From Pseudoalteromonas sp. R3 (lineage in GTDB: Bacteria; Pseudomonadota; Gammaproteobacteria; Enterobacterales; Alteromonadaceae), in NCBI RefSeq assembly GCF_004014715.1, contig NZ_CP034835.1:1-64000 (forward strand): 64,000 nt of DNA, read 5' to 3'. Both the position numbers and the translations under genes were made by a program. Under the pieces are notes generated by a model. The model worked only from the letters and a program-made list of their open reading frames with translations, did not search any database and had not been told where the DNA came from. Of this stretch, positions 40,930 through 53,440 are shown piece by piece. Numbering within the stretch: position 1 is the stretch's first letter; the number at the start of each line of letters is the position of its first letter.

Positions 40930-42096
40930 ATTTCACCCTGTCAGCACATGAGATAAACGCATTCCATGCTTCGCTGACCTGATCCAGAATGTCATCGTAG
41001 TTTGCAAAGGTTCTGTTTGATAACTTATGTTGTCTGAGCCAACTCCACACTTGTTCTATGGGGTTTAACTCTGGCGAATAATACCAATTTGCTTAATTAA
41101 GTGTGCTATTTTGAGGCGAGAAAATATGGTCGATAACAAGGCAAAAATTTTGTTATTTAGTTGTTCTAAATGAGAAATTTTTAACGCCGTTAGCGTCATA
41201 TTTGCTCCGTCAAATTGAACAGGTATTAAGTGAAATTGGTATAAGGTGGCAGCCTAATGATCACTACATTCTCCAGGCCTTTTACCAAACCATCTTTGAA
41301 GTGCCAGGCTGCGCGATCCATGACGACCACAGCCATTCTTCCTGGTTGAGTCCTTTGTGATATTTGCTCCAGGTGAGAATACATGACTTCTTTATTCACT
41401 ATAGGTGAGATGAGTGCTTCTGTTTCACCAGTTGTTGGACACACTGCACCAAATAGATAGGCATATTCGAATTGTTGCTGCTTTACAACTCTTGGACGTG
41501 AGCCTTTTTCAGCCCAAACCTTTGTTGTTGAAGTTTGCTGACCAAATCGTGCTTCGTCCTGAAACCACACATCAATGCGTTCAGGAAGCAGGTGTCCCGA
41601 GGTGTGAAGGATCGTTTCCAGCTCGAAGTTTTTTAAAAGCTTCTTGGTGAGCCTGGTTTCCTTTAGGGTGTATTGACCGGCTGCTGATCCATGAGAAGTT
41701 TTGTCTTTTCAACAATCTGTGAACAGCTGATAACTCGTACTCAATGTGAAAAGACTCAGATATATACTGCTGAATATCTTCTAATGTTAGCCGACCACCT
41801 TCCGTGCGGTCTATAGAGTCGAGTACATATGCTTTAAGCTGCTTCAGTTGTGCACCATCCAGTTTGCAAGGACGGCCCGAGCGAGGCAGGTCTTCCAGGC
41901 CCTCCAATCCATAATCGAGATAGTCTTTGACCCATTTGTTTACGCTAGTACGACTGACCTTTAAATATTCAGCAATCTGATAGCGAGATTTACCTTCAAA
42001 GAAATGAGCCAGTGCGAGTATACGCACTTTCTTTCTTGGGTCTTTAGTCTGTTTGGAGAGCTTAATAAATTCAGAGGGCTGCAAAATCACTATCAC
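40892..42096 (-). pseudogene. IS630-family transposase, disrupted by a frameshift and a nested element
   Basis: Read on the minus strand, an N-terminal helix-turn-helix part (42096-41581; SRYQIAEYLKVSRTSVNKWV, ending in PKGNQAHQEAFKKL) is followed in another frame by the DDE nuclease part. That part has LLPERIDVWFQDEARFG with the first Asp and VVVMDRAAWHFKDG with the second. The last part, YSPELNPIEQVWSWLRQHK with the catalytic Glu, is separated from LPPY by the 160-bp element at 41082-41241. Removing that element restores PPYSPELNPIE. The +1 shift near 41605-41640 could be mutation or, as in some IS630 relatives, programmed. The MITE insertion makes this copy inactive either way. Terminal inverted repeats of the IS were not identified. 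Confidence 0.88.
41082..41241. mobile_element. 160-bp MITE-like element with TAA target duplication
   Basis: The element has terminal inverted repeats TACCAATTT and AAATTGGTA (extended imperfectly inward to CTTAA) and is flanked by TAA at 41079-41081 and 41242-41244. Deleting it with one TAA rejoins the transposase frame exactly (GGCGAATAAGGTGG). It is AT-rich and has no coding capacity, so it must be mobilised in trans. Confidence 0.85.
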
Positions 42097-42183
42097 AACG
42101 ATGAAAATTGGATTTTGATATTAGATCATAAATTTAATCAAATTGGCATAAACTTGGAGTTGCTGCTGGAACGCTACTTCGTA

Positions 42184-42300
42184 GGCATGATAAATACACC
42201 GAAACAAACCTATTCAACACCGAAAAACTGGTTTAAACAGCATCGCACGGCGTGATGCAGAAGAGGGAGTTGTTGTTGAAGGTGGGGTAGAGCTTTGTCA
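42184..42300. repeat. Degenerate repeat, copy A
   Basis: GGCATGATAAATACACC, CAAACCTATTCAACACCGAA, CTGGTTTAAACAGC and GTTGTTGAAGGTGGGGTAGA appear in order. The same series recurs twice downstream of operon 2 (48835-49130). It is found only next to rRNA operons in this window. Confidence 0.65.
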
Positions 42301-42737
42301 ACCTGGATTTGCTGCTGGGTATGGATTACAAACCCAGTATATGCTGCGCTTTTTTGAATAAGCCGTTTATATTCCATTTTTACAGTTTGCACTATTGTTG
42401 TCCACGAGCCAGGGCTTGCGGATGATTAACTGGCTAACACTTCATACTGAGCATGCTCCATACTCCCATATTGGGTGTTGAACGACTTATGACGAAGTGC
42501 CATGTAATTTCAATAATACATCCTGCATTTAATACGGCAACTGCAGGCTGGCTATATAGTTTGTACCCATAGTCCCTGAACCTGGCGAGCACCACAAGAC
42601 TCTTAATTAAACAGATTTACCGATGTCCATTCATGTAGTCTTTTATTCCTAAAGCTTTTCGTAGATTTAAGACAAGTAGTATCAGAGAATGGCTCGGGCA
42701 CGTACCACATCGACCACATGAATAAGAAGAACCACTG

Positions 42738-42784
42738 CTAATAACACGGATGTTGAAGGTATTCTTTGCTCAGCGTGTTATTAG
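42738..42784. repeat. Perfect 11-bp inverted repeat with 25-nt loop
   Basis: CTAATAACACG and CGTGTTATTAG are exact complements flanking 25 nt. There is no T-run and no gene ends here, so it is not an ordinary terminator. It may be an operator, a relic of element ends, or a structured RNA. Confidence 0.5.
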
Positions 42785-42942
42785 TACAGGAAGCAAAATG
42801 ACTAAAGCCCACCGATGCAATTTTTATCAACCTTTATGGCTTTATTTACGTACAGTTTTATATCCCTGAGCAGAATAAGAAACTGAAGACTCATTCTGAT
42901 CGTCTTTCACTATTTTGCCTGTACTGTTGTTTATTTACAAAC

Positions 42943-42951
42943 TTATCCACA
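42943..42951 (+). promoter_or_regulatory. Perfect-consensus DnaA box upstream of rRNA operon 2
   Basis: TTATCCACA is an exact match to the DnaA box consensus, about 90 bp upstream of the operon 2 -35 element. A 9-mer can occur by chance in 64 kb; proximity to an origin-linked rRNA promoter is the only reason to flag it. Confidence 0.35.
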
Positions 42952-43041
42952 TTTGATTGTGCGTATCTTGTTTGTCTTTTGTGTGTATTTGCAGTGGTGG
43001 GTGGTGGTGACAATTTATCGAGAGAAAAATGAAAAAAGGGG

Positions 43042-43069
43042 TTGCATCGTTATTCGATTTCCCTATAAT
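43042..43069 (+). promoter_or_regulatory. rRNA operon 2 promoter P1
   Basis: TTGCAT and TATAAT are 16 bp apart with the same GCGCATCC discriminator as operon 1. Homology with operon 1 runs from just before the -10 to GCAACGAGCCAA. Confidence 0.8.
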
Positions 43070-43177
43070 GCGCATCCACCGACACGGGGCACAACGCTGA
43101 AAAGCAACGAGCCAACGAGTTGGGAGTCAAATAAAACTTAGGTTTTAATTTTTCGAAAGAAAAATCAAAATTAAGTG

Positions 43178-43205
43178 TTGACATAAAATGGGAAGTGATT
43201 AGAAT
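43178..43205 (+). promoter_or_regulatory. rRNA operon 2 promoter P2
   Basis: TTGACA, a perfect -35, and TAGAAT are separated by 16 bp. It holds the same position relative to P1 as in operon 1, but the sequence differs. Confidence 0.65.
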
Positions 43206-43248
43206 GCACAACCCTCAGCGCTAACAGCGCAGCGACATTAAGTCGCAC

Positions 43249-43261
43249 AGTTCTTTAAAAA
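43249..43261 (+). promoter_or_regulatory. Leader boxA antitermination site, operon 2
   Basis: AGTTCTTTAAAAA is followed by the same ATATGAAGCAATCATCTGTG leader sequence as in operon 1. Confidence 0.58.
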
Positions 43262-43430
43262 TATGAAGCAATCATCTGTGTGGGCACTCGTACAGGTTGA
43301 GTTCTAACAGCAGATTCTAGTTCGCTAGATGACGCACAAAAATTTAGAGTCTCAATTTCTTATGAGTGACTAACATAGTCAATTTATACAGAATTCATTG
43401 AGCACGAAACTTCGGTTTCAAAAAACTTTT

Positions 43431-44962
<1,532 letters not shown>

Positions 44963-45038
44963 TCGACTTAGAACTGATTTGTTCGAAGTGTCCACACAGA
45001 TGATTGTTGATTAGAATTAGAGAACACAAACATTGTTT

Positions 45039-45115
<77 letters not shown>

Positions 45116-45229
45116 CTTCTTCCCGATGCTGCGTTATTAAGTTCGTCGTTTAGAAAACACTAAACGTCCTCACTTTATGCCTGGCCTCGAAAAGAAGCTT
45201 GGTTCAGAACAATGTTATCCTAGTAATGT

Positions 45230-45305
45230 GGGGCTATAGCTCAGCTGGGAGAGCGCCTGCCTTGCACGCAGGAGGTCAGCAGTTCGATCCTGCTTAGCTC
45301 CACCA
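45230..45305 (+). tRNA. alaT: tRNA-Ala (anticodon TGC)
   Basis: The 76-nt sequence has anticodon TGC at 45263-45265 and encoded CCA. The acceptor stem GGGGCTA/TAGCTCC contains a G-U pair at the third position, the identity element read by alanyl-tRNA synthetase. The T-arm has TTCGATC. Confidence 0.97.
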
Positions 45306-45396
45306 CTTTACTACCTACTCCTCATAGATAAACACTCTTAAGACAGTGACTTTAAATAAGAAACTGAGAGTTTTTAACTCTGAGAAGTAATTCTCT

Positions 45397-45410
45397 TGCT
45401 CTTTAAAAAT
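45397..45410 (+). promoter_or_regulatory. Spacer boxA, operon 2
   Basis: TGCTCTTTAAAAAT is close to the canonical boxA and is repeated at 37172-37185 in operon 1. It precedes the 23S gene, as expected for antitermination of rRNA transcription. Confidence 0.62.
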
Positions 45411-45590
45411 TTGGAAAGCTGATATTAAATTCTCGGAATAACAATGAAAATTGTTGTTCTATAGAGTTTTCGAAAGAAAAATGCCGATAAATTCGTAAGA
45501 ATTTATTAGCGTCTACTTTAGTATTACTTAACTTCTGGCGAAGTTAAAACTGTCTTTAGCAGTACAATTCAAAACTATTTTGGGTTGTAT

Positions 45591-48473
<2,883 letters not shown>

Positions 48474-48587
48474 ACAACGCCAAAGTGGTTTTGTTTGTTA
48501 GAAGTTAAGAAATAAAGTAGACGACAGAATTTAATACGCTTTTCCAGATTTTAGTGAGATGTTGAGAGACGTCTTGCACAACAGTTT

Positions 48588-48707
48588 ATGCTTGGTAACC
48601 ATAGCGTTTTGGAACCACCTGACTCCATGCCGAACTCAGTAGTGAAACGAAATAGCGCCGATGATAGTGTGGGGTTTCCCATGTGAAAGTAGGACATTGC
48701 CAAGCTC
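48588..48707 (+). rRNA. rrf: 5S ribosomal RNA, operon 2
   Basis: The roughly 120-nt gene contains ACCTGACTCCATGCCGAACT. Helix I is ATGCTTGG with CCAAGCTC, a paired change relative to the CCTGG/CCAGG of operon 1. One further difference (GACTCC for GACCCC) lies in a loop that is otherwise strongly conserved. Confidence 0.93.
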
Positions 48708-48717
48708 CCAATAAAAG

Positions 48718-48748
48718 AAAGCCCGATTCGAAAGAGTCGGGCTTTTTT
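48718..48748 (+). terminator. Terminator of rRNA operon 2
   Basis: A 12-bp stem (AAAGCCCGATTC with GAGTCGGGCTTT, one G-U pair) is closed by a GAAA tetraloop and followed by T residues. Confidence 0.92.
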
Positions 48749-48834
48749 GCGTTTGGGTTTAAAAATATTTTAGATGAGAACGCTGACATTTCTCCATTCA
48801 AACAGATCTACACTAGCGCACTTGATGCGGGAGA

Positions 48835-49130
48835 CCACACCGCTCATACAACAAGTACACTGAAACAAACCTACTCAGCACTGAAAATCTGGTTTAAATG
48901 GATCCTGCATCGCGTGCGGGGTGATGACGGAGTTGCTGTTGGAGGTGTGGTAAAGCAGGGTAAACCTGTAGTCACTGCTGAATGGCCACACCGTTGGCAT
49001 GACAAATATACCAGAGCAAACCTACTCAACACCGAAAACTGGTTTAAACAGCGGCCGCATTGCGTGGGGGATGGCGACTGAGTTGTTGGCAAATGTCGTA
49101 GAGCAGGGTGAGCCTGAATTCGTGGTTGGA
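48835..49130. repeat. Degenerate tandem repeat, copies B and C, about 151-bp period
   Basis: CCACACCG at 48835 and at 48986 mark two units, each running through CAAACCTACTCA, CTGGTTTAAA and a GAGTTG...G(T/G)AGAGCAGG(G)T-like tail. Copy A lies at 42184-42300. A 132-codon frame across this block starts inside the 5S gene and is not considered real. The rest of 48749-49311 holds no other supportable feature. Confidence 0.65.
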
Positions 49131-49311
49131 GTGAATTAAAAGTGGTGTATGTTGTACAGCTTTATACGCCGAGCTTTTTGAAGGTTAGCGACTTCGCGAC
49201 TGAGCGCAAAGAGGGGTGAGTCAGTGAAGCGATTGCAGGAATATGGCAGGGACACGACCGTTTGTCTCGGACACAGGCTATCTTGCATTGCTCTGTGTGC
49301 AATGAGCCGTT

Positions 49312-49533
49312 ATGATAAATGTTCATTGCCGTAGTGTTGAGCTGATTGTGTCTCTGTATTTACTCGTTCTGCTTGTTATCTTTGCCCTGTTTGGGTGTGC
49401 CTCTACTTATCTGGTGAAGTTTATTTATTGCTATTGGGTAAAGAAGCAGATTGAGATCCGGTATGTATGGTGGGCATGCCTGTGTGCGTTGCTAATAATA
49501 CCTATCTCATTGTTGAGCCAATGGTTGCTTTAG
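49312..49533 (+). CDS. Possible small membrane protein
   Basis: A 73-codon frame encodes two hydrophobic segments (about 11-32 and 49-72) separated by a short basic, aromatic loop (KFIYCYWVKKQIEIRY). This is plausible for a small inner-membrane protein. There is no convincing ribosome-binding site, and it sits downstream of relic repeats, so a chance frame is a real alternative. No family recognised. Confidence 0.4.
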   Translation: MINVHCRSVELIVSLYLLVLLVIFALFGCASTYLVKFIYCYWVKKQIEIRYVWWACLCALLIIPISLLSQWLL

Positions 49534-49605
49534 GGCTGACATAGGAGACGTGATGGACTGCCAGATGAATCAGGTCTTCTGACAGTCAAGAAACGAATTG
49601 CCGGA

Positions 49606-49983
49606 TTATTTCAATGTGATTGCCTGACATTGACTATTGATACATAACGCCTGAATAGGCAACACCTGCTTGCAAACATCACTGGGTGGAGTTTGTTGGT
49701 TAAGTGCTTGCTCTTGCCGTGTTATTGCTAAAGCCCTCTGCTCTACCTGGCTTTCTTCTACATTGCGTACCGAATAAACAACATACTGGCTTGGACCACC
49801 ACAGGTTTGCCGCTCTCCTACTCCGATTACTTTGCATTGAAAGCTTGCATCGCATCCTTTATCAGCCACTAATTCCGACAGCGCCTGATTATCATCATTA
49901 TCGGTTGCTCGCGTGGACTGTGTACTACTGCAGCCAGTCAGTAAACCTGTGAGCAGAAAAAGTGCCAAACACTGATACTTCAT
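49606..49983 (-). CDS. Cysteine-rich lipoprotein, paralogue 1
   Basis: The 125-residue protein has a lipoprotein signal with lipobox LTGC (lipidated Cys18). The mature part carries a pattern shared with its neighbour: a KGCDASFQCKVIGVGERQ block, then CGGPSQYVVYSV, a helical linker, and CKQVLPIQALCINSQC. The spaced cysteines are likely disulfide-bonded in the periplasm or on the outer membrane. Function unknown. The upstream paralogue ends 9 nt before its ATG, so they are co-transcribed. Confidence 0.82.
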   Translation of the reverse strand: MKYQCLALFLLTGLLTGCSSTQSTRATDNDDNQALSELVADKGCDASFQCKVIGVGERQTCGGPSQYVVYSVRNVEESQVEQRALAITRQEQALNQQTPPSDVCKQVLPIQALCINSQCQAITLK

Positions 49984-49992
49984 TGAAAATCC

Positions 49993-50562
49993 CTAGTAGG
50001 TTGCCTGGTTTGAATGCTCGAGTTTAACACATTTATTGTTAACGCACTGAGTTGCAGGCACAGTCAAATGTTGGCAAATACTGACCATTTGATTTTTGGC
50101 ATTATAGGCGGCTTCGGTATGTGTCAACTTGTCGGCCAGCTCTTTCACTTTCTCTGGGTCAGCCGTCTTTGTAGAGAATATGACATAATCTGAGGGGCCG
50201 CCACATGCCCGACTGCCAACCGGAAGCACCTGACACTGAGTAGTGGTGTCACACTCTTTGTCTTTGGTAATAAATTTAAGATAGGCACGTTGGTTTTTCA
50301 GCCTGGCTTCGCTGATCGCGTCGTCATCTATCTGGGCGATGGGTTCTGCCTTGTGCACTTTGTCTGCCGGGGTAGGTTTACTGTGCCCAACATCATGCCT
50401 GACAGCAGATTTAGTTTGTAGTTTGACTGGTGCAACCGTTCGCTCGTCTGCGGTACTCTGCTGAGCGTTCCTGGCTTCCTCGTTATTCACGGGGTCGTTA
50501 CCTGAAGCACTGCAGCCGGCAATGAAAAACAAACTACAAAGAGAGAGTTGAAACGCGTTCAT
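49993..50562 (-). CDS. Cysteine-rich lipoprotein, paralogue 2
   Basis: The 189-residue protein has lipobox IAGC (Cys17), a low-complexity linker of about 75 residues, and the same C-terminal module as the gene at 49606: DKECDTTTQCQVLPVGSRAC, CGGPSDYVIFST, then CQHLTVPATQCVNNKC. The CGGP-x-x-Y block occurs, from memory, in uncharacterised lipoproteins of several Gram-negative bacteria. The longer linker may reach across the periplasm. It is first in a two-gene unit after fumC on the same strand. No function assigned. Confidence 0.82.
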   Translation of the reverse strand: MNAFQLSLCSLFFIAGCSASGNDPVNNEEARNAQQSTADERTVAPVKLQTKSAVRHDVGHSKPTPADKVHKAEPIAQIDDDAISEARLKNQRAYLKFITKDKECDTTTQCQVLPVGSRACGGPSDYVIFSTKTADPEKVKELADKLTHTEAAYNAKNQMVSICQHLTVPATQCVNNKCVKLEHSNQATY

Positions 50563-50619
50563 ATCAGATCCTGTCTATTTTTCTTTCAGTGTGCCGCGCT
50601 TTTTCTCTTGTGACAAGAT

Positions 50620-50646
50620 TCACGCGCCAAGTTTATTGGCGCGTGA
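50620..50646 (-). terminator. Hairpin after fumC
   Basis: CACGCGCCAA pairs with TTGGCGCGTG around a 5-nt loop, with one further T-A pair, 6 nt past the fumC stop. The following minus-strand sequence is not a T-run, so termination may be partial and leave some read-through to the lipoproteins. Confidence 0.55.
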
Positions 50647-50651
50647 TACGG

Positions 50652-52028
50652 TTACAACCCGCCAAGGGTGAGTTTTTGAGGATCCAGTAATTCACGTAGC
50701 TTAGTTTCACTTAAATCAGTGTGCTCGGCAGCGACCTCAATGATAGGGCGGCCTTGTTGATAAGCCTGTTTAGCGATGAAGGCGGCTTTCTCATATCCGA
50801 TCACCGGATTTAAAGCTGTGACTAAGATTGGATTACGAGTGAGTGCTTCTTGTAGTCTGGGTTCATTGACCTTAAAGGTCGCAATGGCTTTGTCAGCAAG
50901 CAGGCGTGACATATTAGCCAGCAGCTCGATGCTCTGTAAAATGTTATAGGCAATAACGGGCAGCATCACATTCAGCTCAAAATTTCCTGACTGACCTGCT
51001 ACGGTGATAGTAGCGTCATTGCCGATCACCTGTGCACTGACCATGGCTGCGGCTTCCGGGATCACGGGGTTGACTTTACCTGGCATAATGGAAGATCCAG
51101 GCTGCAAAGCCTGCAATTCTATTTCACTCAGGCCTGCCAGAGGACCAGAATTCATCCAGCGCAAATCGTTGGCAATCTTCATATTGGCCACTGCGAGCGT
51201 TTTTAACTGGCCCGATAGCGCGACGATGGCGTCTTGCGATCCTATGTTATAAAAGAAGTTTTTGCTGGGTGTGAAGCGGATCCCTACATTACTGCTCAGA
51301 TAGCTGTTAAAGGTCGCGGCAAAACGCTCATCGGCATTCACCCCGGTGCCAACGGCAGTGCCGCCTTGTCCTAATTCATAGACCTTCTCGAGTGCCTGTA
51401 CTATGCCTTCGCAGGCAGAATCAACCTGGTGCTGCCAACCACTGAGTGTCTGTGCAAAAGTTACAGGCATGGCATCCATCAAATGGGTGCGGCCTGTTTT
51501 TACTAGATGGCCGACTTCTTTACTCTTATGCTCAATCACCTGAGACAGATGTTTAAGCGCGGGCAGTAGCTCGTACACCGCCAAAATGGCACTGCTCACA
51601 TGAATTGCCGTTGGGATCACATCGTTAGAGCTTTGTCCCATGTTTACATGGTCATTGGGGTGGACTGTCTCGCCACTAAGCTGACTGGCCAAAGATGCGA
51701 TCACTTCGTTGGCATTCATATTCGAGCTCGTACCTGATCCGGTCTGAAAGACGTCGACAGGAAACTGTGATAAGTGTTTGCCATCAATGATCTGCTGGCA
51801 GGCAGCAACAATTGCCTGAGCCTTATCTGAGTCCAGATGCCCCAGCTCCTGATTAGATTCTGCGGCTGCTTGTTTGATGTAAGCCAGCGCACGAATAAAT
51901 CCGCCTGGCAGTGTTAACCCACTGACTGGGAAATTGTTAATAGCACGCTGAGTCTGTGCCTGATAAAGCGCATCTTGCGGCACGTCTAACACGCCCATGC
52001 TATCTGAAACTTGTCGAAATTCGCTCAT
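50652..52028 (-). CDS. fumC: Fumarate hydratase class II
   Basis: FumC is the iron-sulfur-free tetrameric fumarase that interconverts fumarate and malate. The 458-residue protein has SSNMNANEVIA near 103-113, the active-site TGRTHLMDAMPVTF and the class II signature GSSIMPGKVNP carrying the catalytic serine loop. The gene lies 8 nt downstream of a small gene preceded by a Fur-box palindrome. That fits the known logic, seen in Pseudomonas aeruginosa, of replacing iron-dependent fumarases when iron is scarce. Confidence 0.97.
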   Translation of the reverse strand: MSEFRQVSDSMGVLDVPQDALYQAQTQRAINNFPVSGLTLPGGFIRALAYIKQAAAESNQELGHLDSDKAQAIVAACQQIIDGKHLSQFPVDVFQTGSGTSSNMNANEVIASLASQLSGETVHPNDHVNMGQSSNDVIPTAIHVSSAILAVYELLPALKHLSQVIEHKSKEVGHLVKTGRTHLMDAMPVTFAQTLSGWQHQVDSACEGIVQALEKVYELGQGGTAVGTGVNADERFAATFNSYLSSNVGIRFTPSKNFFYNIGSQDAIVALSGQLKTLAVANMKIANDLRWMNSGPLAGLSEIELQALQPGSSIMPGKVNPVIPEAAAMVSAQVIGNDATITVAGQSGNFELNVMLPVIAYNILQSIELLANMSRLLADKAIATFKVNEPRLQEALTRNPILVTALNPVIGYEKAAFIAKQAYQQGRPIIEVAAEHTDLSETKLRELLDPQKLTLGGL

Positions 52029-52036
52029 AACTACTC

Positions 52037-52408
52037 CTAGCTGTACGGATTAAATTCATGGCTGATGATCCTGGCCTCCCGCTCGAGCAGGTAAAATTTA
52101 TGTAGGCCTCTGCGCTTTGCTTTGTAGTAGCGCTTCAGAGCGAGCAGTGGCTTATAGATTTGTTCCAGGCACTGCTGTCGTACACAGGTGTGTACCAGAG
52201 GATCAGCGATGTGGTTTAGCAATTCAAAGAATACTCGCCTGAGATACAGCTCCTGAAGCAATGCACAGGATTGTCGCTCGTACCATTTTGCTATATCGCA
52301 CCCGGCACTGATAAATTCAGCGACCTGCTGAGGTGCATCTAGATAAGGACGGGCGCAGTGTGCGTTCAGGTGCGGCTTAAAATTGATAAGCGCAAGCGGT
52401 GTCAGCAT
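52037..52408 (-). CDS. Small protein upstream of fumC, FagA-like by context
   Basis: A 123-residue protein rich in Leu, Arg, Tyr and Cys, with a helical middle (LLQELYLRRVFFELLNHIAD) and no signal peptide. It starts immediately downstream of the Fur-box palindrome with AAGGA as ribosome-binding site and ends 8 nt before fumC. In Pseudomonas a gene of this size (fagA, Fur-associated gene) precedes fumC in an iron-regulated operon. I infer equivalence from size, composition and position, not from a verified alignment. Biochemical function unknown. Confidence 0.7.
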   Translation of the reverse strand: MLTPLALINFKPHLNAHCARPYLDAPQQVAEFISAGCDIAKWYERQSCALLQELYLRRVFFELLNHIADPLVHTCVRQQCLEQIYKPLLALKRYYKAKRRGLHKFYLLEREARIISHEFNPYS

Positions 52409-52418
52409 AGTGGAGTAT

Positions 52419-52457
52419 CCTTTAGTGTAACGATAATAATTATCATTACACTAAAGG
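52419..52457. promoter_or_regulatory. 39-bp palindrome with Fur-box core upstream of the fumC operon
   Basis: The arms 52419-52437 and 52439-52457 are complementary at 18 of 19 positions around a single central base. The core GATAATAATTATCATTA at 52432-52448 closely resembles the Fur box (GATAATGATAATCATTATC). It lies 11 bp upstream of the first operon codon, well placed to block transcription when iron is replete. Confidence 0.8.
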
Positions 52458-52468
52458 GGCGAGTTAGC

Positions 52469-52492
52469 AAGCCCTGATTATGTGCAGGGCTT
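52469..52492 (-). terminator. Hairpin downstream of the 58-codon gene
   Basis: AAGCCCTG pairs with CAGGGCTT around an 8-nt loop, 8 nt beyond the stop of the minus-strand gene at 52500. The T-run is poor, so it is only a probable terminator. Confidence 0.5.
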
Positions 52493-52499
52493 ATGCGGG

Positions 52500-52676
52500 T
52501 TAATTATACCCAAGCAAAAACTGCTGTGCCGTTTTCTCGCGTTCTTGCTCCGGGCTGGTCAGCAGGTCCGCTACTTCCTGACAGTAGTCTTTGCTTTCCA
52601 GCAAATTAGGTTCTGCGTCCGTGTCTATCAGACCACGGCTTGTTAAAGGTAAATGAGAGAGATCTGAGGTTGTCAT
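52500..52676 (-). CDS. Small hypothetical protein (58 aa)
   Basis: An acidic, soluble 58-residue protein (MTTSDLSHLPLTSRG...QEREKTAQQFLLGYN). The ATG at 52676 has GGAG 7 nt upstream, whereas a longer 91-codon reading of the same frame has no such site. It has no membrane segment or known motif. It lies divergent from the methyltransferase gene and upstream of the iron-regulated fumC block. Confidence 0.6.
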   Translation of the reverse strand: MTTSDLSHLPLTSRGLIDTDAEPNLLESKDYCQEVADLLTSPEQEREKTAQQFLLGYN

Positions 52677-52846
52677 AATGTGCTCCAAGCATTGTGTCGA
52701 AATTTCAGTATAGACAATGCATGCTTTATACCAAGGATAAAATTGTATGTTTTTTATGTGTTTAAGGTTATACAATTTAAAACCGCTTGCATTTTAGCGA
52801 CAGGATTGCATCAATAGAGCGCAAAATTGGATCACAGAGGTGCAAG

Positions 52847-53440
52847 ATGGATAAACCTTACTCTCAGGCATGTGAGAATAATAAGCTGCCAATACTCGAA
52901 AAAATACGCCCTTATTTAACAGAGGTCATGTTTGTACTGGAAGTCGGGTCCGGTACTGGGCAACATGCCGCTTGTTTTGCGACTGCGTTGCCTCATTTAA
53001 CCTGGCAGTGTAGTGACCTGGCCGTCAATCATGCAGGGATCCTGATGTGGAGTGAAGACAGTGACGCGCGTAATCTGCCAGCACCACTTACACTCGACCT
53101 GGCATCCACACCCTGGCCAGTGGCTGAAGTCCCCGCGATTTATACCGCGAACACCTTACATATTGTGTCTGAAACTTTGGTCCAAGCCTTTTTTGATGAA
53201 GTGAGGCAGCACCTGGCCACTGGTGGGCTGCTGATGATCTATGGGCCTTTTAATTATAATGGTCAGTTTACCTCACCCAGCAACAAGGACTTTGATTCCT
53301 TTTTGCGCAGTCGCGATCCGCACAGCGGGATCCGCAATATAGAATGGATTTGCTCTCTTGCCACACAAGCTGAGCTGGTGTTACTGGAAGACTATACAAT
53401 GCCTGCGAATAACCGCTTACTGATTTTTAAACGGCAGTAA
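52847..53440 (+). CDS. DUF938 family SAM-dependent methyltransferase-like protein
   Basis: The 197-residue protein starts MDKPYSQACENNKLPIL, the family opening. It has the SAM-binding glycine motif VLEVGSGTGQHAACFA near residue 30, then TANTLHIVS and LLMIYGPFNYNGQFTSPSN typical of DUF938. The substrate is unknown. The ATG at 52847 is preceded by GAGGTG at 5 nt; an earlier ATG at 52787 would add 20 poorly matching residues. The 3' end overlaps the convergent gene by 24 nt. Confidence 0.88.
   Translation: MDKPYSQACENNKLPILEKIRPYLTEVMFVLEVGSGTGQHAACFATALPHLTWQCSDLAVNHAGILMWSEDSDARNLPAPLTLDLASTPWPVAEVPAIYTANTLHIVSETLVQAFFDEVRQHLATGGLLMIYGPFNYNGQFTSPSNKDFDSFLRSRDPHSGIRNIEWICSLATQAELVLLEDYTMPANNRLLIFKRQ

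Larger units (their letters stand above)
42097..43041. other. Inter-operon spacer with relic repeats, no gene
   Basis: Apart from the separately listed repeat unit, stem-loop and DnaA box, nothing coding is supportable in this 0.9-kb AT-rich stretch. Short frames lack ribosome-binding sites and recognisable domains. Confidence 0.6.

Noticed and set aside
42004..42255. 83-codon plus-strand frame beside the IS630 remnant
   Set aside because: Its first half is antisense to the transposase and its second half lies in the degenerate repeat.
48683..49081. 132-codon frame starting in the operon 2 5S gene
   Set aside because: It starts in 5S, crosses the terminator and runs through relic repeats.
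52677..52775. Upstream extension of the 58-codon gene to 91 codons
   Set aside because: The extension lacks a ribosome-binding site, whereas the ATG at 52676 has GGAG at good spacing.
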